43,853 bases of DNA from an uncultured Selenomonadales bacterium (GCA_946408355.1 CAMJRX010000019.1:1-43853), one strand, 5' to 3'. Positions 1 through 8,897 are shown, numbered from the stretch's first letter. The notes: a model not told the origin generated them from the letters alone. A program made the numbers and translations.

Positions 1-59
1 TTGAGAATTTCGTTTTACTTGCTTCTTCTGTTATTCACTTTTAATTTACCAACAATCCC
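1..59 (+). mobile_element. Terminal end of an IS5-family insertion sequence (cut by window edge)
   Basis: The first 59 bases are almost the same as the reverse complement of 17789-17850, which is the transposase 3' end plus terminal inverted repeat of a second IS copy in this window. The reading frame here encodes the last residues of the transposase (ENFVLLASSVIHF then stop), followed by the inverted repeat ending CCAACAATCCC. The flanking TA at 60-61 fits the TA-type target of this IS group. The rest of the element lies outside the window. Confidence 0.8.
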
Positions 60-60
60 T

Positions 61-570
61 AGTCGCGAACTTTTTGCCCTTCGTGAATTTCACAGCGAAG
101 ATCATAGCAAAGATTTTTTGACGCTCGGCTCAATGGGGCATTGCTCCTCGATAGCTTTGGGTGTAGCTCTTCAGCAACCGAAGAAAAAATTTTGGTGCCT
201 CGACGGTGACGGTGCAACTTTGATGCATATGGGAGCAATGACTACGATAGGAGCCGTCAAGCCAAAAAATTTAATTCACATAGTCTTGAACAATGCGGCG
301 CATAAATCAGTTGGCGTACTTCATATTGTAGAAGATAGAATAAATTTTCCAACAATTGCCTTAGCATGTTGCTATGACTTCGCGACAGAGGTAAAATATC
401 CGCAAGAACTAGACGAAAAATTATCGCAGATTAAGAAAAGGGATTGTTTAAGTTTTCTCGAAATAAAATGTGCGCTCGGTTCCAGAAAAAATCTTGGTAG
501 ACCGAACGCAAGTCCTGTAGAAAATAAGCTTAACTTTATGAAAGAATTACAATCAGAGGTTCCGAAATGA
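61..570 (+). pseudogene. aepY: Phosphonopyruvate decarboxylase, C-terminal fragment truncated by an IS
   Basis: This is the C-terminal thiamine-diphosphate-binding half of phosphonopyruvate decarboxylase, which converts phosphonopyruvate to phosphonoacetaldehyde in 2-aminoethylphosphonate synthesis. Visible motifs are SRELF, LTLGSMGHCSSIALG, the cofactor motif DGDGATLMHMGA and a following NN. Only about 170 residues remain, where the family usually has about 380. Similarity begins directly at the IS end (position 61), so the N-terminal half has been displaced. An open frame continues upstream to a TTG at position 1, but that part is IS sequence, so a hybrid protein is formally possible yet unlikely to be active. 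The stop overlaps the ATG at 567, showing that the next gene was translationally coupled to it. The family is recognised with confidence; loss of function is inferred. Confidence 0.8.
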
Positions 571-651
571 TTTACAACTTTACTATTTATCCAATTGAAT
601 GCGTCTATAAAGCTTTATATCTCGCTTTGAGTGAAGCCCTCGATAGCTACC
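567..651 (+). other. Out-of-frame N-terminal segment of the YidC-like/sulfatase gene
   Basis: An ATG at 567 overlaps the aepY stop (ATGA), as coupled genes usually do. It encodes 28 residues (MIYNFTIYPIECVY through LALSEALDSY) that look like the start of a YidC-type membrane domain. This frame meets the 890-residue frame only if one C of the CC at 650-651 is removed. The joined protein then reads DSY-GLALIFLSVITYILMRP, a typical YidC first transmembrane segment. The gene therefore appears to carry a one-base insertion, or the sequence has an error there. Confidence 0.65.
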
Positions 652-3303
652 GGTCTTGCTCTTATTTTTTTGTCCGTCATTACCTATATTTTAATGCGTC
701 CGTTAATGAATTGGGCAGAAAAGTTTCAAGCTGAAGAAAAGAATATTCAAAATGTTTTAGCTCCACAACTTGCCAAGATTAAAGAAAATTTCAGCGGCGC
801 AGAGCAACACAAAAAAATTCAGAGACTGTATAAACGCTACGCTTATCATCCAGTATTAACAATTCGTTCAGCGGCAGGAATAATGTTAAAGTTGCCATTT
901 TTGACGGCAGCATATTTTATGATTGACAACTTGACGAACATTATCGGAGAATCTTGGTGGTTAATTGCTGATTTGTCAAGCCCAGATGAACTTTTGGGCG
1001 GAATTAATCTTTTGCCGATTTTGATGACGGCAATAAACTTAATCGGCATATTTTCGATTAAAGATTTTTCGCGGCGAGAGAAAATTCAGGAGTCATGCAT
1101 TGCATTTTTATTTTTAATATTGCTTTACAATACCCCATCGGCACTTTTGATTTATTGGACGTGCAACAATCTTTGGACGACTTGCGCGATTTTATTCGGT
1201 TCGTTCGTACCAAAAGTCTTTGTATCAGCTCAAGCGCGGTTGAAAAAATTCTTATTGGCGGAGCTTATTCCTTTTGGCTTCTCACTAACACTTTTTATTT
1301 TCATTCCGCTTGATATTTATCTAACCAATGCGGAAGAAATTTGGTTTTCTATTAAAGATATTTTTCCTTATATAGTGCTTGGCGCAATTTTATGTCTCAT
1401 TTTGATTTGTCTAGTTGAAAAATTTTTATCACCAAATGCAAGAAAATATTTTCAACTAATAATTTTTGGATTAACTTTAGGATTTTTCCTGCAGAGCCAT
1501 CTTTTTAATCCGAATTATAAAATTGTAGATTTAGTTCAAACTAATTGGGAAGATTATGCTACAGAAAATTTGATTAATTTTATTATATGGGCGTATTTTG
1601 CATTCGTATTAATTTATTTTGTGAGAAAACATTCGGCTGAAAAAATCCTCGACGCGGGGAAAACACTCTGTTTGATATTGGTTGCTGTTCAAACTTTTTC
1701 ATTGTGCTATGTTGGAGCGAATAATACTCCCAATAAACGCGATTACAATGTTTTGACGACAGCGAATCTTCTCGACGTTTCCTCAAAAGAAAATATTATC
1801 GTATTGGTTCTAGATGCGTTCGACGCGCGCACTTTTGAGGAAATCAATCAAAATGAACCGGAGCTTATCTCTCAGCTTGAAGGCTTTACGTTTTATTCTG
1901 ACGCGGTGTCAATTTTCGGTGAGACAGATTGGTCGATGCCGCAAATGTTAACTGGTAAAGCTTGGGATAATTCACAACCCTATTCGGATTACATCCAAGA
2001 GGCGTGGGATTCTTCTAAACGATTCTATGATATTTTGCGAGAACACAACTATAATATTTCCGTTTACACAGGATTTCATTACGTTGCTAAAAATGCTCCC
2101 GTCGATAATTTACTTAACCAAGAAAAATCTTTAAATATAAATCGCTACACATTGAGTGCACTAGCTAAACTTACTTTGTTCCGTTGTTTGCCCAATTACC
2201 TTAAACAAAGTTTTATAATCGAAAGTGCCGAACTCTGGCGGCAAGAAGAAATTGATGGTGAAATTCAACCTTATTCTGAGGATAATTATCTTTTCTATTC
2301 GCAATTACAAAAAGGATTGACCCTTCACAATGACAAAAATTCTCTTCGGTGGTATCACATTCATGGGGCACATTATCCATTTACAATGACGCGCGATATT
2401 AAGCCAGTTCCTGATGGCAAAGAAACAACGAGATACGAACAATCCGTCGGCGCATTAAAAATTGCTCTGACTTATTTACAACAAATGAAGGAACTAGGAA
2501 TTTACGACAACGCCACAATTTTAATCTTAGCCGATCATGGAGATCACTCGAAAATTGTAACTGATTTTAAATTACCTAATTATGCTAAGCCGTTACCACT
2601 GGTCTTAGTCAAGCAACCAAATGAACATGGTGCGTTAAAAATTTCCGAAACCCCGATCTCTTATTCTCAACTGCAAGCGACAATTTTGAAAAGATTCCCC
2701 GAAGGAGCAAAATTTGGTGAAGATTTTTCCACTAAATCAACTAAAGAAAGACTTTTTAGGATTGTAAGTAATGAAATTGATCATACAATGACAGAATATA
2801 TCGTTGAACCGCGAGCGCAAAATAATTCTTCTTGGCATGAAGTGCGAACATTAAATCGCAAATATAATTATGACCGAAATTACAGTCTAGGAACAATTTT
2901 AACTTCAAAAAATGTAGAACCATATATGATAGACGGCTGGTTAATTTTGCCAGTTCACTCTCCTTTTTTCCAATTTGGTCCTAAGGCCGAAATGCTGTTT
3001 CAAATAAAAAATTTTAATCACGACAAAGATTTGAAGCTAGAAGTTATAGCCATCCAAAATCCTCTTCTCGAAACGGATTCCCAAAGATTCGATATTTACG
3101 TAAATGATACATTTGTTGAAACTTGGGAAATAGACAAGAAGAATATAAAGCAATACGTTGCGATAATACCGCATGAATTACTTAAAGGTGAAAAATTAGA
3201 ATTAAGTTTTAGAATGGTCGTTCCGAGTGGCTCTTCCGTTAATGAAAGCACTCTTAATAATATAACTTTCTTTAGACTTGTTATAAACTATAATCATGAA
3301 TAA
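631..3303 (+). CDS. YidC-like membrane domain fused to a sulfatase/phosphotransferase domain
   Basis: The protein has an N-terminal part of about 210 residues resembling the Oxa1/YidC insertase fold (LYKRYAYHPVLTIRSAAGI, LKLPFLTAAYFM, LADLSSP-like loop, NTPSALLIYWTCNN), about five further membrane segments, then an alkaline-phosphatase/sulfatase-fold domain from about residue 388. The latter keeps its metal and nucleophile motifs: VLVLDAFD, ETDWSMPQMLTG with the candidate threonine nucleophile, HIHGAHYPFT, and LADHGDHS near residue 634. A C-terminal region of about 130 residues looks like a beta-sandwich. The sulfatase half resembles enzymes that transfer phosphoglycerol or phosphoethanolamine outside the membrane. 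With aepY upstream and a TagB-like gene downstream, a role in decorating a surface polymer is inferred. The GTG start at 631 lacks a good ribosome site; the natural start is probably 567 in another frame. The region is AT-richer than the core genes. Confidence 0.75.
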   Translation: MKPSIATGLALIFLSVITYILMRPLMNWAEKFQAEEKNIQNVLAPQLAKIKENFSGAEQHKKIQRLYKRYAYHPVLTIRSAAGIMLKLPFLTAAYFMIDNLTNIIGESWWLIADLSSPDELLGGINLLPILMTAINLIGIFSIKDFSRREKIQESCIAFLFLILLYNTPSALLIYWTCNNLWTTCAILFGSFVPKVFVSAQARLKKFLLAELIPFGFSLTLFIFIPLDIYLTNAEEIWFSIKDIFPYIVLGAILCLILICLVEKFLSPNARKYFQLIIFGLTLGFFLQSHLFNPNYKIVDLVQTNWEDYATENLINFIIWAYFAFVLIYFVRKHSAEKILDAGKTLCLILVAVQTFSLCYVGANNTPNKRDYNVLTTANLLDVSSKENIIVLVLDAFDARTFEEINQNEPELISQLEGFTFYSDAVSIFGETDWSMPQMLTGKAWDNSQPYSDYIQEAWDSSKRFYDILREHNYNISVYTGFHYVAKNAPVDNLLNQEKSLNINRYTLSALAKLTLFRCLPNYLKQSFIIESAELWRQEEIDGEIQPYSEDNYLFYSQLQKGLTLHNDKNSLRWYHIHGAHYPFTMTRDIKPVPDGKETTRYEQSVGALKIALTYLQQMKELGIYDNATILILADHGDHSKIVTDFKLPNYAKPLPLVLVKQPNEHGALKISETPISYSQLQATILKRFPEGAKFGEDFSTKSTKERLFRIVSNEIDHTMTEYIVEPRAQNNSSWHEVRTLNRKYNYDRNYSLGTILTSKNVEPYMIDGWLILPVHSPFFQFGPKAEMLFQIKNFNHDKDLKLEVIAIQNPLLETDSQRFDIYVNDTFVETWEIDKKNIKQYVAIIPHELLKGEKLELSFRMVVPSGSSVNESTLNNITFFRLVINYNHE

Positions 3304-3316
3304 GGAGGAAATCGCG

Positions 3317-4615
3317 TTGAAGGAATTTATTTACTTGACTTTTGTTTGGTGGTTCTTCATACCTTCAGTTGCACATGCTTACCTTGACCCTGGCTCTGGC
3401 AATGCGTTGATTTACATGTTGTTGAGTTTTTTCGGTGCAGTGATTTTCTCGCTTAAAAGTCTTTTTTACAGAATAATTGGTAGAAAAGATTTATTGGAAG
3501 ACGAACAGGCTCTGAGAGAAAATCAACATAATATTGTAATTTTTAACGAAGGGAAAATGTATTGGAATACCTTCCGCCCGATTGTTGAAGCTTTACTCAA
3601 AAAGAATGTAATTTTTTCCTATTACACTATGGATATTAACGACCCTTGCTTGGAAATGGACGAACCGAACATGAATAATTGTTATATCGGCAACGGCACG
3701 CGAGCATTTGCCAAAATTAGCAAACTCAAAGCCGATATTGTTCTTTCGACGACCCCAAACATTGGTACTGAAGGCTACCCTATTTCGCGCTCAAAGTCAA
3801 TTAAAAAATTGGTGCACGTTTTTCACTCTTTTGGTGACTCATCTTATTATCATCGTGGTTCTCTTGATAATTATGATGCAGTTATGTTGGTTGGGGAATT
3901 TGAAAAACCAATTATTCGCAAACTGGAAAATTTGCGTGGCTTACCAGCTAAGGAACTATATGAAGCTGGATTACCTTATTTTGACGTGTTGGCAGAAAAA
4001 AAGAATTTTGTACTAAGTCGAGTCAAGAAAATTTCTGATGCCAAAACAGTTTTAATTGCACCGTCGTGGGGAAAGAAGAGTTGCTTGAACCAATACGGTA
4101 GCAATTTTATTTCGTTGCTAGCGAAAGCAGGCTATCATGTCATAATTCGTCCTCATCCTCAGTCTCTCAAGGTGGAATCGGAAAAGCTCGAACACTTTAA
4201 GGACGAGCTGATCAGCTTCCAAAATGTTGAATGGGATTTTGATATAGACGCTTCGCAATCAATGCAACGTGCAGATATTTTAATTTCGGACATGTCTGGA
4301 ATTCGTATGGATTTTGTCTTACTATACCAAAAACCAATCATCACACTTGAAATACCCTTAGAGAACATGGCAGACTTTGAATTGGCGGACATGGGAGAAT
4401 CGTGGACTGAGAAAAAATTAAGAGAGCTAGGTTATACGCTCGGGAAAGATCAAATTGAAGATCTTCCGAAAATTGTACATGAAACCATAGAAACAAAAAC
4501 TTCGGAAGAGATTATAGCTTTTCGTGAAAAAAATCTTTACAATTATAAATGTTCCGGCGAAGTCATTGCCAAATATCTAATTGAAAACGGACGGCATTTG
4601 AAACAACAAAATTAA
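3317..4615 (+). CDS. CDP-glycerol:glycerophosphate glycerophosphotransferase family protein
   Basis: This 432-residue protein belongs to the TagB/TagF-like family that moves glycerol phosphate from CDP-glycerol onto polymers or lipids at the membrane. It starts with a signal or anchor segment and the AYLDPGSGN motif often seen at the front of these proteins. It then shows VLSTTPNIGT, HVFHSFGDSS, LIAPSWGKKS, IIRPHPQS and the C-terminal LISDMSGIRMDF, the CDP-glycerol-binding core. The TTG at 3317 is chosen because a perfect AAGGAGG lies 8 bases upstream; the ATG at 3296 sits before that site and inside the previous gene. It follows the YidC-sulfatase gene closely and is likely cotranscribed with it. 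The actual acceptor and donor cannot be read from sequence. Confidence 0.85.
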   Translation: MKEFIYLTFVWWFFIPSVAHAYLDPGSGNALIYMLLSFFGAVIFSLKSLFYRIIGRKDLLEDEQALRENQHNIVIFNEGKMYWNTFRPIVEALLKKNVIFSYYTMDINDPCLEMDEPNMNNCYIGNGTRAFAKISKLKADIVLSTTPNIGTEGYPISRSKSIKKLVHVFHSFGDSSYYHRGSLDNYDAVMLVGEFEKPIIRKLENLRGLPAKELYEAGLPYFDVLAEKKNFVLSRVKKISDAKTVLIAPSWGKKSCLNQYGSNFISLLAKAGYHVIIRPHPQSLKVESEKLEHFKDELISFQNVEWDFDIDASQSMQRADILISDMSGIRMDFVLLYQKPIITLEIPLENMADFELADMGESWTEKKLRELGYTLGKDQIEDLPKIVHETIETKTSEEIIAFREKNLYNYKCSGEVIAKYLIENGRHLKQQN

Positions 4616-4765
4616 TTGTATTTAAAACGCGTAATTCTAATCTATGGATAATATTTTTGTCAGAGTTGCTTACATAACCCACTAGGCTAATTTTTTGGCT
4701 TATGCGACGCTCTCCAAAATTTAATGATTAAATTATAATCACAATCTATAAAAATTAAATAAAAA

Positions 4766-4802
4766 AATCGCTAATCCATTGCGCGGTAGCGATTAATTTT
4801 TG
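4766..4802 (+). terminator. Hairpin with T tract ahead of the cobD-like gene
   Basis: An 8-bp perfect stem (AATCGCTA/TAGCGATT) with a 13-base loop is followed by AATTTTTG. It lies about 150 bases past the glycerophosphotransferase stop and just before the next ribosome site. It can end the upstream operon. A TATAAT at 4734-4739 with only a weak -35 sits upstream, so the hairpin could also be in the leader of the next gene. The 4616-4765 stretch holds nothing else I recognise. Confidence 0.6.
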
Positions 4803-4817
4803 TATGGAGGAAAAAAA

Positions 4818-5840
4818 TTGGAACTCTACGAACACGGCGGGCAAGTTTATAATGCGGCAGGAAATCTTTTGGACGATTGGTTAGACTTCAGCGCGAATAT
4901 AAATCCGCTGGGCTTGTCGGAAAAAATTTTGCACACGTTGACGGAAAATCTTCGCGGCGTGGTAAATTATCCCGATCCAAATGCAACCGAACTTAAACGC
5001 GCCATTTCTCGCCGATATGACGTGACCGAAAAAAATTTGGTTGTGCTCAACGGCGCGGCGGAATTTTTTTATCTTTATTTAAACGTCATGCGCCCCGCCC
5101 GTGTCGTAATTCCTGTACCGAGTTTTTCCGAATATGAACGGGCGGCAAGAGCTGCTAATTGCGACATAAAATATTTTTTCACGAACGCGGCAGAAAATTT
5201 TTCACTCGACGTTGAAAAGCTTCAAGTTAATTCTTCCGATTGCGTTATAATCGGTCGTCCGAACAATCCGACGGGAAATTTAATTTCAACGAAAAAAATT
5301 TTACAGCTCGCCAAAGTTGCAAATGTTATTGTCGACGAGTCTTTTATAGATTTCCTCGACGTTGAATCGGTTAGAGAATTTGTTTCGGAAAAAATTTCTG
5401 TCGTGCAATCGTTGACGAAAATTTTCGCGATACCCGGTTTGCGATTAGGTTTTGCAGTCGTCGAAGAAAATTTAGCGCGGCAATTAAATTTATGTAAAGA
5501 CGTTTGGAACGTAAACTTTTTAGCGCAAAAGGCAGGCGTCGCGGCATTGTCCGATGAAGACTTTTTGCGGCGAACTCGTGCTTGGCTTGAAGTTGAGAAA
5601 AAATTTTTCGTCGAGCGGCTAAATAATCTGCGCGGAGTGAAAGTTTTTTCGCCGACGGTTAATTTTGTTCTGTTCAAACATGAGCAAGCCGAAAAAATTT
5701 TAGCTGAATTGCGCTGTGAAAAAATTTTGCTAAGGAGTTGCGCGAATTTTTTAGGACTAGACAAAAATTATTTGCGTTCGGCGATTCGTTCACGAGAGGA
5801 GAATCTTAAGCTGTTCAATGCTTTGGAAAAAATTTTTTAA
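4818..5840 (+). CDS. cobD: CobD-like threonine-phosphate decarboxylase / PLP aminotransferase
   Basis: This 340-residue fold-type I PLP enzyme resembles CobD, which decarboxylates L-threonine O-3-phosphate to aminopropanol phosphate for the cobalamin nucleotide loop, and is related to histidinol-phosphate aminotransferase. CobD-like features are the opening ELYEHGGQVYNAAG and LDFSANINPLG, then RPNNPTGN, VDESFIDF and the PLP-lysine region SLTKIFAIPGLRLGF. The TTG at 4818 is chosen because GGAGG lies 7 bases upstream and the family motif begins at once. No other cobalamin genes are in the window, so HisC-type activity cannot be excluded. The next gene overlaps it by 23 bases. Confidence 0.75.
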   Translation: MELYEHGGQVYNAAGNLLDDWLDFSANINPLGLSEKILHTLTENLRGVVNYPDPNATELKRAISRRYDVTEKNLVVLNGAAEFFYLYLNVMRPARVVIPVPSFSEYERAARAANCDIKYFFTNAAENFSLDVEKLQVNSSDCVIIGRPNNPTGNLISTKKILQLAKVANVIVDESFIDFLDVESVREFVSEKISVVQSLTKIFAIPGLRLGFAVVEENLARQLNLCKDVWNVNFLAQKAGVAALSDEDFLRRTRAWLEVEKKFFVERLNNLRGVKVFSPTVNFVLFKHEQAEKILAELRCEKILLRSCANFLGLDKNYLRSAIRSREENLKLFNALEKIF

Positions 5841-6954
5841 CTTATCAACCCGCGAAGGTTTTGGGCAATTCGTTAGCTTCGCTGGTATTTGCGTCAACCT
5901 TTTGTTGAGTGGCGTTAAGCTGATTATCGGTTTGATGAGCGGTGCGATTTCAATTATTGCCGACGCCTTCAATAATATTTCCGACGTTGGCACTTCCGCG
6001 ATAATGTTAGCAGGTTTCAAAATATCTGCTAAGCCGCCCGATGAAGAGCACCCTTTTGGACACGGACGGGCGGAATATCTCGCGGGACTTTTTATAGCGG
6101 CGGCAATGATTCTTGTTGGCGGCAAACTTTTTTATTCGTCTGTCGAAAAAATTATCACGCCAGAAATTTTAAACGTCGACCAAATAACTTTGCTCGTGCT
6201 AGGCTTATCCGTTGCGGCGAAGTTTTTTTTAGGAATTTTCTACCGGCATGCGGCACGTAAAATAAATTCAGCGGCACTTTCAGCGGCGGCTCTCGACAGT
6301 TTTACTGATTGTCTTGCAACCAGCGTTGTAATAATTTCCGTTGTCACTTGGATAAATTTTGGCATAAATATTGACGGCGGCGCGGGAGTTTTCGTATCGG
6401 CATTTATCCTGCGCGGCGGCTTCACTTCGCTAAAAGAAATTTTAAATCCTCTGCTCGGCGACCGCCCGAATCAAGAGCTGATTGACGGCATAAAAAAAAT
6501 TGTCACAGATGCGCCCGAAGTTTTGGGCGTCCATGACCTGATTGTTCATAGTTACGGCGCGAAAAGAATTTTTGTTTCCATGCACGTTGAAATGCCAGCG
6601 ACGTTGAAACTTTTAGATGCGCACGAAATTATTGACGGATTGGAGCGAAAACTTCAATCGACGTTCCAAATTTCTGCAACACTTCACGTTGACCCCGTAG
6701 TTATCGGTGATAAAAATTTCGACGAACATAAAGAACTTGCCGAAAAAATTTTAGCGGAGATTGATACGCGGCTGTCTTTGCACGATTTTAGAGTTGTACC
6801 ATATAAGACGGGCAGGAAATTAATTTTCGACGTGGCAGTTCCGTGGAATTTTTTAATGACAGACCGCGAACTTAGAAAAATTTTTCAGCGGCGATTAATT
6901 GAATTGCACGCCGACGACAGAGCAATAATTCATTTCGACCACCAATACTGTTAA
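5818..6954 (+). CDS. Cation diffusion facilitator family transporter
   Basis: This 378-residue CDF protein is a proton-coupled efflux transporter for divalent metals such as Zn, Fe, Mn, Co or Ni. It has about six membrane segments in the first 210 residues. The metal-site pattern of the family is present: DAFNNISD in helix 2, the HPFGHGRAEY motif, and DSFTD in helix 5. A cytoplasmic C-terminal domain holds histidines expected in such domains (LHVDP, HEIIDGLE). The tail is about 80 residues longer than the shortest CDF proteins and looks like a second ferredoxin-like domain. It begins inside the cobD-like gene, implying coupled translation. The metal carried cannot be told; the neighbour hints at cobalt but this is weak. 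Confidence 0.9.
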   Translation: MLWKKFFNLSTREGFGQFVSFAGICVNLLLSGVKLIIGLMSGAISIIADAFNNISDVGTSAIMLAGFKISAKPPDEEHPFGHGRAEYLAGLFIAAAMILVGGKLFYSSVEKIITPEILNVDQITLLVLGLSVAAKFFLGIFYRHAARKINSAALSAAALDSFTDCLATSVVIISVVTWINFGINIDGGAGVFVSAFILRGGFTSLKEILNPLLGDRPNQELIDGIKKIVTDAPEVLGVHDLIVHSYGAKRIFVSMHVEMPATLKLLDAHEIIDGLERKLQSTFQISATLHVDPVVIGDKNFDEHKELAEKILAEIDTRLSLHDFRVVPYKTGRKLIFDVAVPWNFLMTDRELRKIFQRRLIELHADDRAIIHFDHQYC

Positions 6955-8834
6955 ATAATATTTTTCTCGTAAGCGTCGTAAAGAACTTTAAGCTCCTCAA
7001 TTTTGGCGTAAATCTCAACTTGCAAGCGCGACGCCGTTTCATATTCGCCCGAATTCAACGCGCTGATAAGTTGCGTAAACAGCGATTTTTCGTCGATAGA
7101 ATCTTTAGCAAGCGTGGCTCTCAATAAGAAAATTTTATTCCAATTATAGGCGTCGAGGTCAGTAACAAATTCGGCGTCGATTTTTTTTGCCTTGCGAACA
7201 ATCCCGCGCAATTCAGGAAGAATACGCGAAATTAATTCAGTCTTCCAACGCAAAAGTGCACCGTCACGAAAAGCGTTGATAATCCGTTCTTGCAATGCGC
7301 CGCCGCTTGAAATAACTTTAACTTTGTCGGGATATTTATTTAAAGCTTCCATATTTTCCCAGACGGTTGAGGGCGGCTTGCCAAATAATTTATCGCGTTC
7401 CTCTTGAGTGAAGTCCTCGAAAACGTCCTGTTCACTGCGATAGGCGCGGTCTTTCTCCAAATAAAAGCCCTCTTGCCCGGCATCTTTGGAAAGTTCCGCT
7501 AAAAGTTCGGGCGTCTTATGAGTTATAGTAGCTTTTACGCCGTCTAAAATTGCCGAATAGCACGCCGCCAATACCAAATAAATATTCGTATAAGGATTGC
7601 AACCGCGCAGTTCAAAACGTGTAGCCATAGGATTTTTTAAGTCGCGAATTAAGCTAACTAAAATTGTCCGATTGCGTGCGGGGATTTTCGGCGTATTTCC
7701 CAGCGAAGTCACGATACAAACGGGAGCTTCAAAGCCAGGCTTTAATCTGTTAAGTGAATCATTAGTTGCACTCACGAACGGATTAATAACCTCGTAATTT
7801 TTCAGCAAGCCCATTAACGCGCCGTAGCCGATTGCACTCATATAATCTTCGGCAGGATTTTTCGCGGCAAATAAATTGTGTAATTTGCCGTCTGCTGTAA
7901 TTGCCGCCAATCCAATGTGCGTGTGTTCGCCATTGCCGGCAAGCCCAATCATCGGCTTAGCTTTAAAAGTGACTTCCAAACCATTAGCGCGGAAAATTTC
8001 TTTAACAACAGTCCGCACAACAATTTCATTATCCGCCGCCTGAACTGCGTCTGAAAACTTCCAATCAATTTCCAGCTGTTCGCAAACGTGCGTTAAGTGC
8101 CCCGACTCGTCAATCTGCGCTTTAAGCCCGCCAACTTCTTTATGTCCCATTTCGACTTGCAAGCCGTATTTATCCAGCTCAATTATTGACTGCTCCAACG
8201 CGCAACGAACCGCGCCATGCGTCCGTTCCCAATATTGCTCCTGCAAAACTTGCGCCGCGCTCATCTCCTCGACTGAAGCTTCTTCAAGCGGTGTTTTAAC
8301 CCAAAATTCAAGCTCCGTTGCCGACGTAAAAACGAGGTCAATAATTTCCTTGCCGCTAACGTCTAAGCCGTCAATGTCGGGGTGCGCGTGAAATAAATTT
8401 ACCAATTCGCGCTTAACATTAACCAAAGTATCCGTCAAAACTGCGCGGCTGTCGACACGTTTACCCTCGTGAATCAAAAATCCAGGAATCCTCAGCGTGC
8501 CGACGGGGTGATTTGTAACGTTGTCATAGTGCTCAAAATTATAATCGACGAACCAATTAACCGACGGGTCAACGGGCATATCGACTTTTGCATTGTTAAG
8601 CGTGGCGATACCAGGCAACACGACGCTTGAGCCGTCAGTCTGAACAGCCGTTCCCGCGTAGAATTCGTCAATGTCCTTGATAAAAATGCGCACGGGAATT
8701 TTTTCGTCGGTGTCGTTGCCAGCTAAGTCAATGCCGACCAGCGACACAAATTTTATTTCGGGGTGTTCGCGCAGTTGCCGAATAATTTCTTCCTTAGGAG
8801 TGTTCGCTTTGATTGTGTAGAGTAAATCTGCCAT
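6951..8834 (-). CDS. glnA: Glutamine synthetase, long form of about 630 residues
   Basis: This enzyme makes glutamine from glutamate, ammonia and ATP. At 627 residues it is longer than ordinary GSI (about 445). The catalytic series is complete: TELEFWV, GHKEVGGLKAQIDES, GNGEHTHIGL, the SATNDSLNRLKPGFEAP segment, PARNRTILVS, and RFELRGCNPYTN. The last 160 or so residues are an extra mostly helical region with no motif I know. The ATG at 8834 is chosen for the GGAGGTGG 7 bases before it; the frame stays open 29 codons further up but that includes a likely terminator stem. The tail-to-tail overlap with the CDF gene is 4 bases. A hairpin with U tract stands 40-60 bases ahead of the start. Confidence 0.9.
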   Translation of the reverse strand: MADLLYTIKANTPKEEIIRQLREHPEIKFVSLVGIDLAGNDTDEKIPVRIFIKDIDEFYAGTAVQTDGSSVVLPGIATLNNAKVDMPVDPSVNWFVDYNFEHYDNVTNHPVGTLRIPGFLIHEGKRVDSRAVLTDTLVNVKRELVNLFHAHPDIDGLDVSGKEIIDLVFTSATELEFWVKTPLEEASVEEMSAAQVLQEQYWERTHGAVRCALEQSIIELDKYGLQVEMGHKEVGGLKAQIDESGHLTHVCEQLEIDWKFSDAVQAADNEIVVRTVVKEIFRANGLEVTFKAKPMIGLAGNGEHTHIGLAAITADGKLHNLFAAKNPAEDYMSAIGYGALMGLLKNYEVINPFVSATNDSLNRLKPGFEAPVCIVTSLGNTPKIPARNRTILVSLIRDLKNPMATRFELRGCNPYTNIYLVLAACYSAILDGVKATITHKTPELLAELSKDAGQEGFYLEKDRAYRSEQDVFEDFTQEERDKLFGKPPSTVWENMEALNKYPDKVKVISSGGALQERIINAFRDGALLRWKTELISRILPELRGIVRKAKKIDAEFVTDLDAYNWNKIFLLRATLAKDSIDEKSLFTQLISALNSGEYETASRLQVEIYAKIEELKVLYDAYEKNII

Positions 8835-8871
8835 AATTCCACCTCCATGATTTACGGCACAATTTACCATA

Positions 8872-8897
8872 AAAAAATTTCCGCGTCGATAGCGGAA
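8872..8897 (-). terminator. Hairpin terminator after gpx / in glnA leader
   Basis: Read on the minus strand, TTCCGC pairs with GCGGAA across a 7-base loop and is followed by ATTTTTTT. It lies 47 bases beyond the glutathione peroxidase stop and about 40 bases before the glutamine synthetase start. It fits an intrinsic terminator for the redox operon, or an attenuator if glnA is read from a promoter before it. Confidence 0.7.

Noticed and set aside
5222-5764. 180-codon minus-strand frame opposite the cobD-like gene
   Set aside because: Antisense to a gene with clear family motifs, no ribosome site, odd composition rich in Ser/Thr/Lys.
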